Assembly (NCBI GenBank): GCA_905182985.1 | Contig: CAJJDN010000056.1 | Location: forward strand, 331,247-395,246 | Source of the DNA: Paramecium sonneborni | Taxonomy: Eukaryota; Ciliophora; Oligohymenophorea; Peniculida; Parameciidae | Reading direction: 5' to 3' | DNA: 64,000 bases | Shown here: piece after piece, positions 47,184 to 60,513 of the stretch | Position numbering within the stretch: the stretch's first letter is position 1 | How the letters are laid out: each line of letters opens with the position of its first letter | Program-made: the position numbers and the translations under genes | Notes under the pieces: model-generated | What the model was told of the DNA's origin: nothing | The model's input: only the letters and a program-made list of their open reading frames with translations | Database searches by the model: none

Positions 47184-47353
47184 CTTTATTAAAAAATATT
47201 CTATTAATTTGAATATAATAATAAATTAATTGTTTGGGATCAATATTTTTGATTCGAAGAAGTAAAAATAGAATACTTTAGTAATAAAGTGAAATTAAAA
47301 AACTTATATTTTCAAGAAATTAGAATTGATTATAACAAAGTATAATAAATTTT

Positions 47354-48022
47354 ATGATGGAATAGGAAATTTTTAAATTAATTCAAATTCCTATCCCGAT
47401 ATCGAATCAAACACTTTTACTTGATACAAACTATATATTAGATTAAGAGAAGAAGGTGATTTTGTTGAATATAAAATCTGGATAGAAATGGGAGATTGAG
47501 TACTAGATCAGATTGGATCAAATAACAGGAATCTCTAAATATAGAGAAAACACCTATTATTTAGTAGAATAGTTTTAGAATGCAGCATAGATTTACAGAA
47601 TAATCATAACAAATAAAATGGTTATGGTGAAATTGATGTACAAGACTGAAATGCAGAGATTTTGTTATTAATTAAATGATTTAAAAGATAGAAGAATGCA
47701 ATAGCATAAAGCTAGAATTAGATCGGGATATTTTAAATATTCTGAAGTGTATATTTCTTTATATAATTGTGGATTATTACCAGCAATGTAAAATTTGACA
47801 AAATGTAAGAATCAAGATTGTGGATTTCTTAATGATTATTTTATTAAAGTGAATAAGGATATAGTTGAGATATCTAAAGAAAATTCATTATTGAGTTTGG
47901 ATGAACTAGTTGAGTAGGAAGAAGAGATGATACTATAAAGGATTAAGTTGCCAGGTTAATGTACTTAATTAAGAAATGGATTGTTAAAGGTTGGAGATCA
48001 TTTATTTCAATTGTAATCATGA
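47354..48022 (+). CDS. Unknown protein, Cys-containing
   Basis: ATG 47354 opens 223 codons without intron to TGA 48020-48022: MMEQEIFKLIQIPIPISNQT, then QFQNAAQIYRIIIT, IRSGYFKYSEVYISLYNCGL and TKCKNQDCGFLNDYFIK, ending HLFQLQS. The Cys set (C-x3-C-x6-C-x4-C style) might hold a metal. Codon use with many UAR supports it being coding. No homologous family was recognised. It could be the 5' part of the next gene if an intron around 48010-48094 was missed, but no valid GT...AG pair joins the frames. Confidence 0.5.
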
Positions 48023-48094
48023 TTCAATTACTAATGAAGAATAGTAGTAATTGCATTTGAAACTATAAATAATTAATTTTAATTTAAAAATACA

Positions 48095-49188
48095 ATGCCA
48101 ATTACGAGTACTTCTCGATTCCATATAAATTAGATGATCTATTTTAAGAGTTACTTGCCTTTGAAGATCGATATTAAAAGGGTTCAGACAAATATGATGT
48201 GATTCAAAAATTAGTTGATTTATATGCAGTTTTAATAGAACATTATGATAGTATTCAAGTAATAATAACAGCTAAAAATAGGACCCAGTTGGATATTATT
48301 TTAATGAGAAATTGTAATCTTTATTTGCATGTCAAAGAGCATTAAAGACCATTCGTAAAATAAATCAAGATCAAGGTACATTTATAGCTATTCAGACTTA
48401 AAGTTTATAAATTTAAGAGATAAAAAGTATAGAAAATAGTCAAGAGAGTACAAAAGCAAAAGTATGAATATAATAATATTGAATAGTAAGTGGTTTGTGT
48501 AGAATAGAAGAAAAGAGAACGGCAGACAAAGGCAAAGATAGCAATGGAAATTTAAGATTAAATAGAATGTAATAAGAATAGTTTAGAAAATATGATATAA
48601 GGATATCAAAAGACTTCGCATTAAAATTAGAAGGTGATTGAGGAAGATTTAAAAAGATAGGATGATAACTTTATATAAAGAAGATAAAAAAGAGAGAGTA
48701 AAAGATTATATATTGATTTAATAGAAACAACACAAATGAGAAGATCTAGTAGAATTTGTTCAACAAAATGTAGTACAGAACGATTGGATGTTTTTGACAG
48801 CTGTATAGAATTTTCGAATGGAGGATAAGAATAGATGAGAGAATAAAATAATAATAATAAACTAATGTAGTTTTTAAAAGAAAAATCAGATTAAGTTAGT
48901 TCAGATAAAAATTAGTATTCAGAATGCGCATAGATAGAAGATGTATAACCATTTGAAGATGTGAAAGTGGAAGAGACAGATGATATAGATAATATTATTC
49001 CAAGAAGATAAATTAGAGAATCTTCTTCAGAAGATTTAAATGATTCTCCACCTTAGTAATAAAGACAAGTAAAGTAATTTGGAGTGATTAATAATGATGG
49101 AGATTTAATATTAATGGAGAATGAATAGAATCTGATCAGTGATTTAAATATTGAATTAAATAATAACTATAATTAGAATGAGATTTGA
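48095..49188 (+). CDS. Acidic/basic coiled-coil protein, unknown
   Basis: ATG 48095 (MPIT), then a 26-nt intron to NDLFQELLAFEDRYQKGSDK, a 23-nt intron to DPVGYYFNEKLQSLFACQRA, and a 25-nt intron to QVVCVEQKKRERQTKAKIAM; frame arithmetic closes exactly at TGA 49186-49188. The N-terminal 120 residues look helical and ordered; the rest is Lys/Gln-rich coiled coil, then acidic Ser/Asp (SSSEDLNDSPPQQQRQ) and a Met-Asn-rich end. It resembles a nuclear scaffold or chromatin-associated protein by composition only. No domain was recognised. Confidence 0.55.
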
Positions 49189-49261
49189 ATTGATTAAAAT
49201 ACATAATTGATATTTATTATTATATGATTATTCAATATCATATAACATGATTTCTACTTTC

Positions 49262-52200
49262 TCATTAAATTATAATAAAATTATTAATATTTCCGTAGAT
49301 GTCATTATCTTTAAGATCATCATCAGTGCAAATCCATTCTCCATCTACATAGAATTTGTAACTAAAAATAAAAAGGATTTCAATACTAATATTCTCCAGG
49401 GAGCATTTTCAAAGTGACATTCCATACTTTAGAGAAATGGTCAAATTTCAATTTGTGCTTTTCCTTCCAATCATCAAATGAACCAGACACAGCCACTTGT
49501 CTTGGTTACAACAATCTAGTAGATCTATACACAAATTGATGCAATCTCAAATTAGATCTCTTAGCATGAGCTAGAATTCTTTCAAAGTTCTTAAGTGTTT
49601 TATCAGAATTAGAAAATACCTAGATTTTGATATTAAATATATTATTACTCTTCCTTCCTCTTTTGTAAATAATTCTTATTCTTTAAGTTCTTTATAATCT
49701 TATTGGATTTAACCAACCATTTATTAAACTAATTCTTTATCAATAAAGTTCTTTTCAAATAACCTATAATATTCCTAAGCCCAGGCTCTACTAACATCTG
49801 CTACATCAATAGCTGCATCAAAAGCATTCTTCCTTAATTGAGTATACTATTCTTAATTCTTATATAATTATAGAGCTCTGTCTATGGCATAAAGAAAGTT
49901 TCCTCTATTGTAAACATCAAATATGAATCCTGATCCTTTTTATTATTTCTAATCATATTCATGAACAGTGTCTCTTAATCCTCCAGTTTTAAAAGCAATA
50001 ACTGGTGTACTTCCAATAAAGAATTCATGTTAAACAATACCTCCAGGCTCAAATAATGATGGCATCAATCCAAAATCACATCCAACATTTACTAAAGTAC
50101 CGTCCATAAAAAATGCAGATGGATCTGCCCAGAAATTTCTAGGATATATAGATTTTAATCTAATCATATTCTAAGCACAATATGCACTATATTCTTCTTT
50201 CATATCAGCTGGTCCACCAACCAATATTTAAACAGTTCCTTGACTTCTTTAAATTAGTTCTTCAGCTACTTCTAATATGAGATGGACTCCTTTTTATTTT
50301 GTAACTCTTCCAACAAAACCTAATACAACTATATGATTTTCTAATTAAGTGCATCCAAAATATTTCTTTTATAATTATTCTTTTGCTTTCAAATGATCAT
50401 TATTAGTCTTATCCATAATAACCTTAAATCTTTATTCTCTTCTTATACCATTTGGGAAAGCAAAAGGATGAGGATGTTTCCTTAATACACTTGCCAATGG
50501 AGATGATTCTAATAATTCATATTTATAAGATTAAGAAACTGTTCCCCAATTATCACAAGTTATTAATGGACATCTCGATGGATTAATAACTAAATTCTAC
50601 CAGAAAGGATCAATTAAAAAATCATTTGGAAGTTCATGAATGTAATCTAATGTTCCATCATTTGGTTTTGGATATAATCTGCCTTCATATAATGGATCCA
50701 AATTGTGAACAATATGGAATGATTTTGTACCCGCGAATGCTTCTCCATATCTCCTAACTCTAAGATATCCTGGTATTAATCCACAGAACCAATCATTAGA
50801 TACTATTAAAGATGGGAATAATTTAATCTAACATAATAATTCTAAACATCCTTTTGCATAAACTGTCAATTATTTCATTACATAACTTGCATCTTCACCA
50901 GCATAAGCTGATGGGAAGTATTATTCATTGTGTAACCAAAATAATCTTACTCCATTGAAAACTCCTTCAAATACACCCAAAATTACTTTCTCTCCTTACA
51001 TCCATATTTCAATATTTTTAAGATGTTTGAATCCATCACTCAAAATATATCCTGTTTCTCCTTTTTTATTTCTATGATAATAAGGAGTGATCAAAATTAC
51101 TTCTTCATTCATTTTAGCTAATTCTTATGTTAATTCATCTACCATTACACCTAAACCACCTGTTGTAGTCCATTTACCTAATTCTGGAGTACAAAAACAA
51201 ATTGGACCTAATTTATTCAGATTTATCAACTGTTATAATGTATCATAAAATGGTAAATTCGTATCTTAAGTCTTTAATATTGATTAGAAGAATCCAAACA
51301 ATTTACACAATCTAACTTTATTAGATTAAAAGTCTTTCATTGAACTTATTAATCTGTTTAAATCAAAATTATTAGGTTTGATCACTTAATTATAATAGTG
51401 AGAAAATCCATTAATAAATTATTATAAAGAATCTAGATTATCTGTTAATAATGTTAATTTATTTGCAGCATCATTTCCATAGATAGTTAATGGAATCTTA
51501 GATGACATTTTTTGTTATAATCGAATCAATGAACTTTTCTATGCTTTTTATTAGACCTCTTAAGTATTCCCTAAGATTTCTACTCCCCAAATTTAAGATT
51601 AGAAATTCTTTAAATGAACTTCTAATCTAGATGTCAAAAAGTTTCCAATATAAAAATAACTAAGTTCCTCATTCTCTAATTCTGGATATGACCAATTCCT
51701 TAATCTTACTACAATATTAGATCTCTCTGAATTTGGAAAATAATATCTTAAATTTCTAAGATTCATAAACATATCAATTTCACCATCATTGAAATTAATA
51801 GCAATCAATGCCATTTCCTCTTTAGAATATCTAGCAAATGCTAATACATGTGTATGCCAACCATACATATGTTCAGCTGATAAAGAAACCATCTATCCAT
51901 TTCTTAAGACTTTATGTTATTTTCTCATTTATCTAACATGAATATAATGTTTTCCAATTTACTATATATCAAATCCAAATTAAGGCCCAATCTCTTTTCT
52001 AAAGTTCTCTTAAGCTGTTGCGATATTCGAAATATCCATTTATGATAAAGATGAACCACTTTATACTCTAACAGGTTAACCATTATTTGATTTAACAGGT
52101 GATTAAGCAATCTATAACTATACTTAATGAGTCAATGTATTATATCCAAATCCATAATCTTCATTCGTTTAAACATAAGATTCTGCTCTTTTAAGTGATC

Positions 52201-54882
52201 TCTATGGTGTTTTTTATTAAGTAGGATCTTATAATTTGATTTATGTAGTCTCATGTTTTGTTACATAATTAAAAACATTAGTTGTCTTTTCACGAAATGC
52301 AAATCCTTCTTCTTCTCCCATAAAAGTCATTGGAATATCTTATAAAGTAAAGAATAAATTCACTGCTGCCCAAGTACCTCTCTTATAAATTAAAGCAGGA
52401 TATGGCCATGAATTATATGTAGTACTTTAAACAATAATACTACCAGTTGGATATTACTTAGATATATACTCAATCCATTTCTTAATTACATTAACATTCA
52501 TTCTCTCCATCTTAACCATTGTACCATCCTTTTTTAAATTCTCTCCAAATATTGATGCTATAGCTATTGGCAATTTAAATAATCTTGGGATTACACCACT
52601 TTATATAAGATTTATTTCTCTTTCTTCCTATTCTCCCATTGCACCCCAAGCTTCTGCTACAATCAAGAAATTAGGAAACTTACTCCATAATGATTTACAA
52701 ATCTTAACCAAAAATGGATTAGGATAAGAATTCTTAACACTTGAACCCCAATAACCACAATCCTCATTTTATAAACAGATTTCTCCATTGAAAATTTACT
52801 TATTACAATATGCTTGATTTCCATCACTATCTTTTCTATACATCTCATCTAAATCTAATGAAAATATCTATGGCCATGAAGATCCATTATCTAAATGAAC
52901 TCCTTATATATTATACTAAGATGTTAATTCAATCATTTCCTCGACTAATTCATCCCATACTCTCTTTTTTCTATTATTCAAAATTATTGTATCTTCAAAA
53001 TGCAAAGACCTTCCATCAGTACCAAACATTGCTACTTACCTTCCTTACTCATCCAATCTAAATACTAAATCCTTACGATATCTTCTATGTGGTCTTGCAC
53101 TACTTATTCTTGTTACCATGTCTATTATTATTCTTAATTTATTCTATGAAGCTACTTTATTTAATTATAAGAATTCTTCCTTACCTCCTAACATTTAATT
53201 TGGAGTTAATCTACATGTTATTGCTAAAGGACTCACATCTGGTCTCTTAAATAATTTCTATTACTTATCATTATCAATCATTAATCCATTATCTCTTTCT
53301 AAAGTACCCATTAAATAAACACAATTTATTCCTTACTATACCAAATCAGGTATCTTTTCACGAACCTTTCTAAAATTACCTCTCTTTGTAAACTTTCCCT
53401 AATTATCTGGTTTTGCATCCAATAAATCTACATATATCTCATGAATTTATAAATTTTTTGAGTCTCTAGGATGTACTATAAATCTTCCCTAAATGGGTTT
53501 TGCTTCCATCATTTATAATGTTGATATTTCTACATTACTTTTCAATTCATCCAAATTCATAATTTTCTGAATACTTTGCAATTTACCTGAATTTGTCATT
53601 CTAATTAATTTCCAATCATAAAAACCACATCTCTTGAATCTACCAAAATCCATCTTAAAAGCCATATACTTTTTATCACCTTAACTACTATATTCATTTA
53701 ATTTAGGTTTATGCCATGATACTATATTCTATTTACATCCAGAATCAAAAATGTAACTCTTCAATAAGATTACTATGGAACTTAAAGGATATGATGAATC
53801 ATATTCAAATAAATATTAGATGTCAAATTTAGATCCAACTTTTGATATTTTTGGTTTGAATGGTACTCTCTTTTACCAATCTACACCATCATATAAAATG
53901 TTCAATAAAATTACTGCTTAATCTCTTATCAATTATAATTGATTTCCCAATAAACCAACCAATAACTTCTCTAAATAATGATTACTCTTTGTATCTCTTG
54001 CTATAATTGATTTACCTACATCCTAATCTAAATCCATTAATAACTTTGTGATTTCATCCACATTCTTTTCTATATTTCCATGTGAGAGTCTTATAAATTT
54101 ATCTCTCAATTCTGTATATTACTTTTTGTGAAATGAGAAATTACTAACACCATTCACTATTATCATACATCTTTCATCATAATTTTCTGTCACTTACCCC
54201 TTCTTATCAGCAAAATGCAATAAAATATGATACAATTCCAATTTAAACATTTTGTTTAATTTATTTGCCAAATGACTTCCAACCAATGGATCCAACTTAC
54301 CTTTTGCTTATATTGCCAACGAAAGTACATTGTAATCTATTGATAACACTCCTTCCTCTTTATTTTCAAATGTACAGATCTTTACCCTTAAATCTAGATA
54401 TTCTGGTTTCATAGTCTATGATTTACTCACCAATACTGTACTATTTATTGAACCCACTCTATCTGTGATTGAATGCACTGATAATATGTTTGTCTTATTA
54501 ATATCACTTCTAGATAATGGAATCACTTTGTTCTCATCTATCTTAAGTTATCCCACCAATTAGTTTAAATTTGCCACAGATGCAATATAATAATGTACTT
54601 TTTTATTATTATATATTCTTACCTTAAAATATTAAAGCTTCAATTGTGTGATTTCCTTTCTAAGCACAATACTCTGAAAACAATTCACTCTCTGGCTTCC
54701 CCTAATAATAATACAACAATGCATATATTTATTCCAAATATCCTTAAATCTTATTAATTTATACCTTCCTAAAATTCATGATCCTTATGTGTAAATGATC
54801 TCAACACATTTAACAATGTTAAATCCAATTTGAACTCAAAAGAGTAGGTTGAATTCTCAGCATTTTCATACAATTAGAACAT
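49262..54882 (-). CDS. Giant glucan-synthesis enzyme: GH13-like + GT5 glycogen/starch synthase + starch-binding module
   Basis: A single minus-strand gene of about 1,840 codons. From ATG 54882 (MFQLYENAENSTYSFEFKLD) a 750-residue region leads into a GH13-like barrel with GVHLDNGSSWPQ (nucleophile region, around 52878) and FLIVAEAWGAMG (acid/base region, around 52650), and YVTKHET in place of F-x-x-N-H-D (around 52250). Then comes a GT5 synthase: CFCTPELGKWTTTGGLGVMV (nucleotide-sugar loop, around 51180), ELITPYYHRN, VLGFVGRVTKQKG (around 50310) and LMPSLFEPGGIVQHEF (E-x7-E motif, around 50050). The C-terminus is a CBM20/48-like module (VAVSGSFDDWKEKH; YKFYVDGEWICTDDD). It would elongate alpha-1,4-glucan from nucleotide-glucose. 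At least a 25-nt intron near 49360 and a 29-nt intron are present; others remain unplaced. Confidence 0.85.
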
Positions 54883-55379
54883 AAGATTTTTAATTTATTT
54901 ATTTTCCTCTTATTATCTTATTATGCTCTCAAGATATTTTTAATAAGTTCGTCATAACTATATATCTATTCTACTTTATACTAATTTTATAATCAAATTT
55001 CATTTCAAACTAAAATTTAAAACCAATCTTAATACTATTATTCCTTTGAATTGTATAACTGGATATATCATTAAGGTATAGAATTTAGAATCAACAAAGA
55101 TATTGCTATTTATTTTATTTATATAAGGAATCAATTTAAAATGCAATTATTATCATAATATCAATATAGCTTCATAAGAAATTTCAAAAAGTGTCACTCT
55201 TGATCATTTCTATTTATAATCATGAATACTATTTTAAGATTCACAGCCTAATTTCAATGTTTTTATAAAACTTCTTTTCTTAAACATTAAAATTTACATA
55301 CTCCTTGAACATAAGATGTTCGTAGCATAGATATTATTTATTTATGATTTCAATCCTTTATTTTGTATCTTAATCATCA
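54883..55379. other. Intergenic region
   Basis: About 500 bp, AT-rich; minus-strand frames (for example 55215-55380) stay open for 50 codons but lack a start and were not accepted. Confidence 0.4.
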
Positions 55380-55943
55380 TCATAGACTGTTAAATTCTTA
55401 TCTCCTATTATTATGAAATTTAAGCTTTTACAAATTAATCCATTTGAGAATCATGAATGCTGTGCTTTTCAATCAAAAATACTTACCTTTAATAAAATTC
55501 ATTCACAGTATCAATTTCAATAATCTTATTTATTTTTAGCATAACATGTTTCAATAAATTTTATTAATTAACAAAATCTATAATTTAGCATGTAATAATT
55601 AATTGGCTCAGACATCCAATTATTTCTTAAAAAATATTTAGTTCCTTATCCAACTACATATAATACATTTATAATGCAATTTCTAGAGAATTTTTCTTTG
55701 AATCAAATATTTCTAAGAAATGAAGATATTCAACCATATTCTCTTTGCTCTTAATAATAAAGATCATGATTAATATAACACATTATGGACATATAATCAT
55801 TTTCTTATAATTGAGTTTAATACATTCTTATTTTATAAATCTATCAGGATGACAATGACAATAAAAAAATAGTTCAAATTGAGTTCATTTTAGAAATGCT
55901 TAAATTGATGAGGTAACGAATTATTCAGTTCTAAATCTAACAT
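55380..55943 (-). CDS. Small Cys/His-rich helical protein
   Basis: The central and C-terminal parts are well supported: CHCHPDRFIKQECIKLNYKK then MIICPQC (C-x-C-H ... C ... C-x2-C), a 27-nt intron, then SKENMVEYLHFLEIFDSKKN, a long helical stretch (MQLDKELNIFQEIIGCLSQL), a 22-nt intron (gtaagtatttttgattgaaaag) and STAFMILKWINLQKLKF, ending at TGA 55380-55382. The Cys/His set suggests one or two zinc ions in a RING-like or PHD-like finger. The first exon (ATG 55943, MLDLELNNSLPHQFKHF) lies in another frame and its junction was not found, so the start is uncertain. Function unknown. Confidence 0.5.
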
Positions 55944-56004
55944 ATTTTACATTTCGTTATTGATCATCAAAAATATTCATAAAATTTATAAATATTATTA
56001 AATT

Positions 56005-56229
56005 ATGGATAATTGGAAACTTGGAAAAGGAATGTTAAAAGATTTTCACTTTTTCTATCATGATTTTGATAGTTTATCTTTTGGAAAGAATATTAGATAC
56101 TTTCGTCCTTTTATGATTTGTTCTATTTTTATATTAACCACTTATGGGATTGCTTGTCTTGAATTTCCAGAATTTGATCAATTTGCTCAAAAATGGAAGT
56201 ATAAGTATTTGGATTTAAAAGATGAATGA
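56005..56229 (+). CDS. Short single-span membrane protein, 74 residues
   Basis: ATG 56005 to TGA 56227-56229 with no intron and no UAR codon. MDNWKLGKGMLKDFHFFYHD, then RYFRPFMICSIFILTTYGIA (one membrane span), then an acidic/aromatic tail (FDQFAQKWKYKYLDLKDE). Size and layout resemble small accessory subunits of ciliate mitochondrial respiratory complexes, but that is only an impression. It lies alone between two minus-strand genes. The sequence is compositionally regular and the frame closes cleanly, so it is probably real. Confidence 0.5.
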   Translation: MDNWKLGKGMLKDFHFFYHDFDSLSFGKNIRYFRPFMICSIFILTTYGIACLEFPEFDQFAQKWKYKYLDLKDE

Positions 56230-56323
56230 ATATTATAATAATAATGAATATTATATAATAATGCAAATTTACAAAAACTTAAAATAAAAAGCTCCGATAT
56301 TAATTAACATTATAAAATAAATT

Positions 56324-59300
56324 TCATAAAATTATCATTGATGCAATCATCTAATTATGTTTCTCATACCAATTAGGTTCTATTATGCCAATAAAGTAAG
56401 GTTTTGATATTGTCTTAAAATCTTGAATTTCAATTGAAGCATGTTTTTCGATATCCAAATTTATCTCTAATGAATAATTACTACCAGCTTTTTTATATTG
56501 AATAAATTCAACACCTAAATTTTCTTATTACTAATTCTCATCACTTGTAGACTTATGATAAATTAAATAAATACTTGTAAAATCATATTAGCTATTTGTT
56601 CTGTATTTAGCTCCTTCTCTAATTGATAGAAACATAAAATAACATCAAAAAGTTGAATAAAATAAATGGTTCCCAAATCCTGATGTTTATTACAAGTAAC
56701 GACTTGACTCTTAATATTGAATAACACATTTACATTAAAAATTATATAATCTATTTTATTTTTGGTTCCATATTTGCAACTCTATAATAATTATGAAATC
56801 TTAGTTTCTAACATTTGATCACTCTATAATTCAGGAGGAATATCCTTATTATAATATTTTGAGAAGGGAATTAAATTGTTCTACATAATAATTAAATTTA
56901 ATACCCTCTTTACAACTAACTGAGATTGAGTCAAAGTTTAATAAAATATAGAAAATTATTAAATTAAAGGCTGGATATTGACATCTGCAAAATCTTATGT
57001 ACAAAAATATTGACACACTATGTTATCAACAATCTAAGTCTCCCTTTGTAATTTTAACAAATATCTAGTAAATCTTGTATGTTCATTAGCTTCATTTATC
57101 TATATTTTCCACTTAAAACCAAGAGATGTAAGTTATTTCTAGATATTTTTATTCACAATAAATTCTCCATTCACCAATTCATGATAGAAACTAAAAATTA
57201 TTAATATAAATTACTCAATACCAACTTCTTGAATATTTGGATCAATTATGGTCAATTAAGTTATTAACTATTCAAGCACATCTTTAACTTGATTCTCTTC
57301 ACATCCACTTATAGTATAAATAATCCATTTTCTAGTATTTGCATAATTGTCTAAAGCACATATGCATTCATTATTTTTAATAATTATTTTAAATGGTTCA
57401 TTTTCAAAGTTTTTGACAATTAATGGAAAAGATGGTAAAATTAATTTAGATTCATCAATTTTGATATCTCCACTAATGTTTACTTAAGATTTTAATGGCT
57501 TAAACTTTATTAGATTATGTTCCTTTATTTTAAATGAATTTATAATATGATCTTCATACAATATTGAAAAATAAAAAGGTTCAGGTTTTATTTCAATTGA
57601 TTATTATTCAGTATTCACTTTTCTATTTATTAAGATTAAGTGTTCAAATTAAATTTGAATATGATGATTAAATATATCCGCTATTTCATCATTATAACAA
57701 AACATTGGAATTGAAATGTCTTCTGTTGTTGGTTAAAACTAATTAAATTTAATAGATTCTTGACTAATTTAATCTTTAGAAATTAGAATTTTGTAATCAT
57801 TATTTAATAATGATATAGCATAAACAGTTTGTTCATCTATTAACATAGAAGATATATTACTAAAGTCAGGATCATAAATCTAATTATAAATAATTTGAAT
57901 ACAATTCTGTAATATTTATATTCATTCCTAACTTCAGTAGCAAATAATGGTAATTTACATTTTAAATCAAGTAGAACAACTCTGTCATTGTTTATAAAAG
58001 GCTTCAATTTAATTTAAGGAGGGTTATGTTCAGTTTTTCTTGATTCTGCATAACGTTTAAATTTTTGAGCTAAATCAGATTATTCATGAATATTATTGTG
58101 AACTAATTGCATCAGTTAGTTTAATTTTATACTATGAACATGAAAATTAAATTTAAATTGATTCATCTATTGCTGTGAATATTCTTTTTTCTTATAATAT
58201 ATTGTATATCTAATATTTCTTTCACAATCATTTGTTTACTGTTTCCATCTAAATCCTTCTTATTTTAATGCAACTTTTAAATATTCACAATCAATCAATT
58301 TTTCATTCTATATATAATGAACTAATTTTATTGTTATTTCATTTCCTTTTAAATAATTATTTATTTATTAAATAAATTAAGGAAACAATTAAATATTTTC
58401 CAATTTAATTTATTCAATTATGATCTTTCGATATTATTCAGATTATTCACTTTATGTAATACAAATACCTTTCATTTTTTGATTCTACATTAAAGCTAAA
58501 ATATAAGAATCAGAAAAGTCAATCAATTCAAATAAATTTTCTCTAATAGGAAATGAGCTCTCAATATCACTATCATTTTTAACTGAATTCAATAATTTGT
58601 TAAATTGCTCTTTATTTTTTACAACTTATTAAACAACATTTAAATTATCCAAAATTTATACTGTTTTTGTTTATTTTAGATGAGGACTTTAAGTCTGTAA
58701 TTCTTAACTCTTTTGCTATTCTTCCATTTAAATTGTAGATTCTCTTAAATATTTATTTATCAATTAGGCTTCCTTTCTTGATAAAATGTTTGTTTACATA
58801 TCAAAGTAATCATTTTCTATGAGTAAAATTTCACTAAAAATATATTAAATTATATGATTACCAATCACGAATTCTTTTCATCATATCTTTTTATATTTAA
58901 TGATAATTCGAATGAACTGAATCTACCTTACCTAATTTATACAGCCATAATAAAAATGGATCTCTTTAATATTCTTAATAATATTCCTTTAGAAAATCAA
59001 TATCTCCTCTTAATTTTTAGAGATAATCTATTTCATCTAATCTCCACCGAACACATCTATTTAAAGAATCTCTCCATTTTTTAAAATTCTCAATAACATT
59101 GACTGTTAAAATTCTTAGATGAAATAAAAGCTCTGAGAATTTATGTTCTTCAAATGTTTCTTATTTTAAATAATTTAAACATCTTTCTCTACCTTTAATT
59201 AAGCTCATTAACTTTTATACAATTGACTACTTTAACTTTATTTCATTAGTTTCTCTTAAAATAGCATCAAGATCTTTTTCATTATATTGAAGAAAGTATG

Positions 59301-59532
59301 CCCTATGAAATTAAGGTATACGAAACTATTCCCATAATAATTATAAATCATAAAGTCTAATTGCTAATGATTTTTCATCGACTACAATTTTATTCGTAGA
59401 TGTAGGTCTTTTTACTGATTTCTTCTTAATCATAAACTATTTCTTAATTTCATGATCACTTAGCTTTCCTAAATAAAAACGATTGTCCCATTATTTTTCT
59501 CTAACCTAGAGAGGCGGTTTCAATATTTTCAT
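56324..59532 (-). CDS. ~1,000-residue coiled-coil and beta-rich protein, unknown
   Basis: ATG 59532 gives MKILKPPLQVREKQWDNRFY, then a helical part (RLYDLQLLWEQFRIPQFHRA; FKKWRDSLNRCVRWRLDEID), a 27-nt intron to EILLIENDYFDMQTNILSRK, a coiled coil (TIQMEEQQKSQELQTQ) and, in the last third, beta-rich segments ending FLSIREGAKYRTNSQYDFTS, IYLIYHKSTSDEN and KPYFIGIIEPNWYEKHNQ at TGA 56324-56326. The C-terminal FLSIR...Y...I.LI pattern resembles a C2-type or adaptor-appendage-like beta sandwich. Several internal introns were inferred only by frame changes and not all placed. A ciliary or trafficking role is possible but not shown. Confidence 0.55.
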
Positions 59533-60110
59533 TAATTATTATTATTTATTCAAGGAGAAATTTATTTCTTTTAATATAAATATATTTCAATTTGTATGAA
59601 TTTAAGTAACTTTAATCCTAAATTAACATGATGAACCAAATTTAAACAATTACAAATGTTCTCTATATAGTAGACACAATACTCTAATAGTTACTCTATT
59701 AAATATTTCTCAATATATAAAAAAGTACATATTCAAGTACTTATCTAAAAAGATGTATATAAATAATTGTTATTTAGACCTTTAATTCAATCCTTATTTC
59801 TAGAAATAATTTAAAAAGTTAATATACAAGTATTGATTGAAAAGTTTACTCAAATTTCTTGTTATATTTAATTGTATATTTTTTTTTCATAATATAGATA
59901 AATATAGATTAGATGTGGATTAACCAATATAATGATGTATTTTAATTGATAATTTTTTAACTTAAAAAATTTTTGATATATAAAATATTATTATTAAACA
60001 TAAGTTATGATTAAAATTCATTAAGAAGATTTATAAACTTACTAGAATAACATATGAATGATTAAAAATTTAATTTTAACATATAAAATATACATTTTAA
60101 CTTTTATAAA
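59533..60110. other. Intergenic region
   Basis: About 580 bp between two minus-strand genes, AT-rich with oligo-T runs; nothing recognised. Confidence 0.5.
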
Positions 60111-60513
60111 TCAGACAAGTTGTAAAGCTCCTAGAGCTCCTACAAGCATGATGGAATCTTTAAAAGATTGTGCAAGGATCGGATTATAAACAACTAATAT
60201 AGCTGAAATTAAATAAATAGTTCCAATTAATTTTACATAGTTCCATTTAAGTAATACTCCAATACCGACAAAAAATTTCAATAAAGCACAAGTAAATACA
60301 ATTAAGGGGATAGAATCTAATGAGAATTGCTAAGTTAAATAATGTAATTACTATTGATGTAGTTTTTGTAAATTATGCAATTAAATTGAGACACTGATTA
60401 GTTTTTTCATGGGTTTATTTAATAGCTATTTAAGGATTTTGTAATTGATGGATTGCAAATCCGACGAAGAAAATAAAAATAGCTAATCTTCCTACTTTAG
60501 ATGAAAATCCCAT
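60111..60513 (-). CDS. DoxX-like four-span membrane protein
   Basis: ATG 60513: MGFSSKVGRLAIFIFFVGFA, HQLQNPQIAIKQTHEKTNQC, then a 22-nt intron (gtaattacattatttaacttag) and DSIPLIVFTCALLKFFVGIG, KWNYVKLIGTIYLISAILVV, SIMLVGALGALQLV, closing exactly at TGA 60111-60113 with 126 residues. Four hydrophobic spans with G-rich helix ends and the short R-L-A-I-F-I-F-F-V-G-F-A-I-H start match the DoxX/SURF4-like fold; members include ER cargo receptors and small redox-linked membrane proteins. Close relatives in ciliates are unannotated. The family is a moderate-confidence assignment. Confidence 0.65.
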
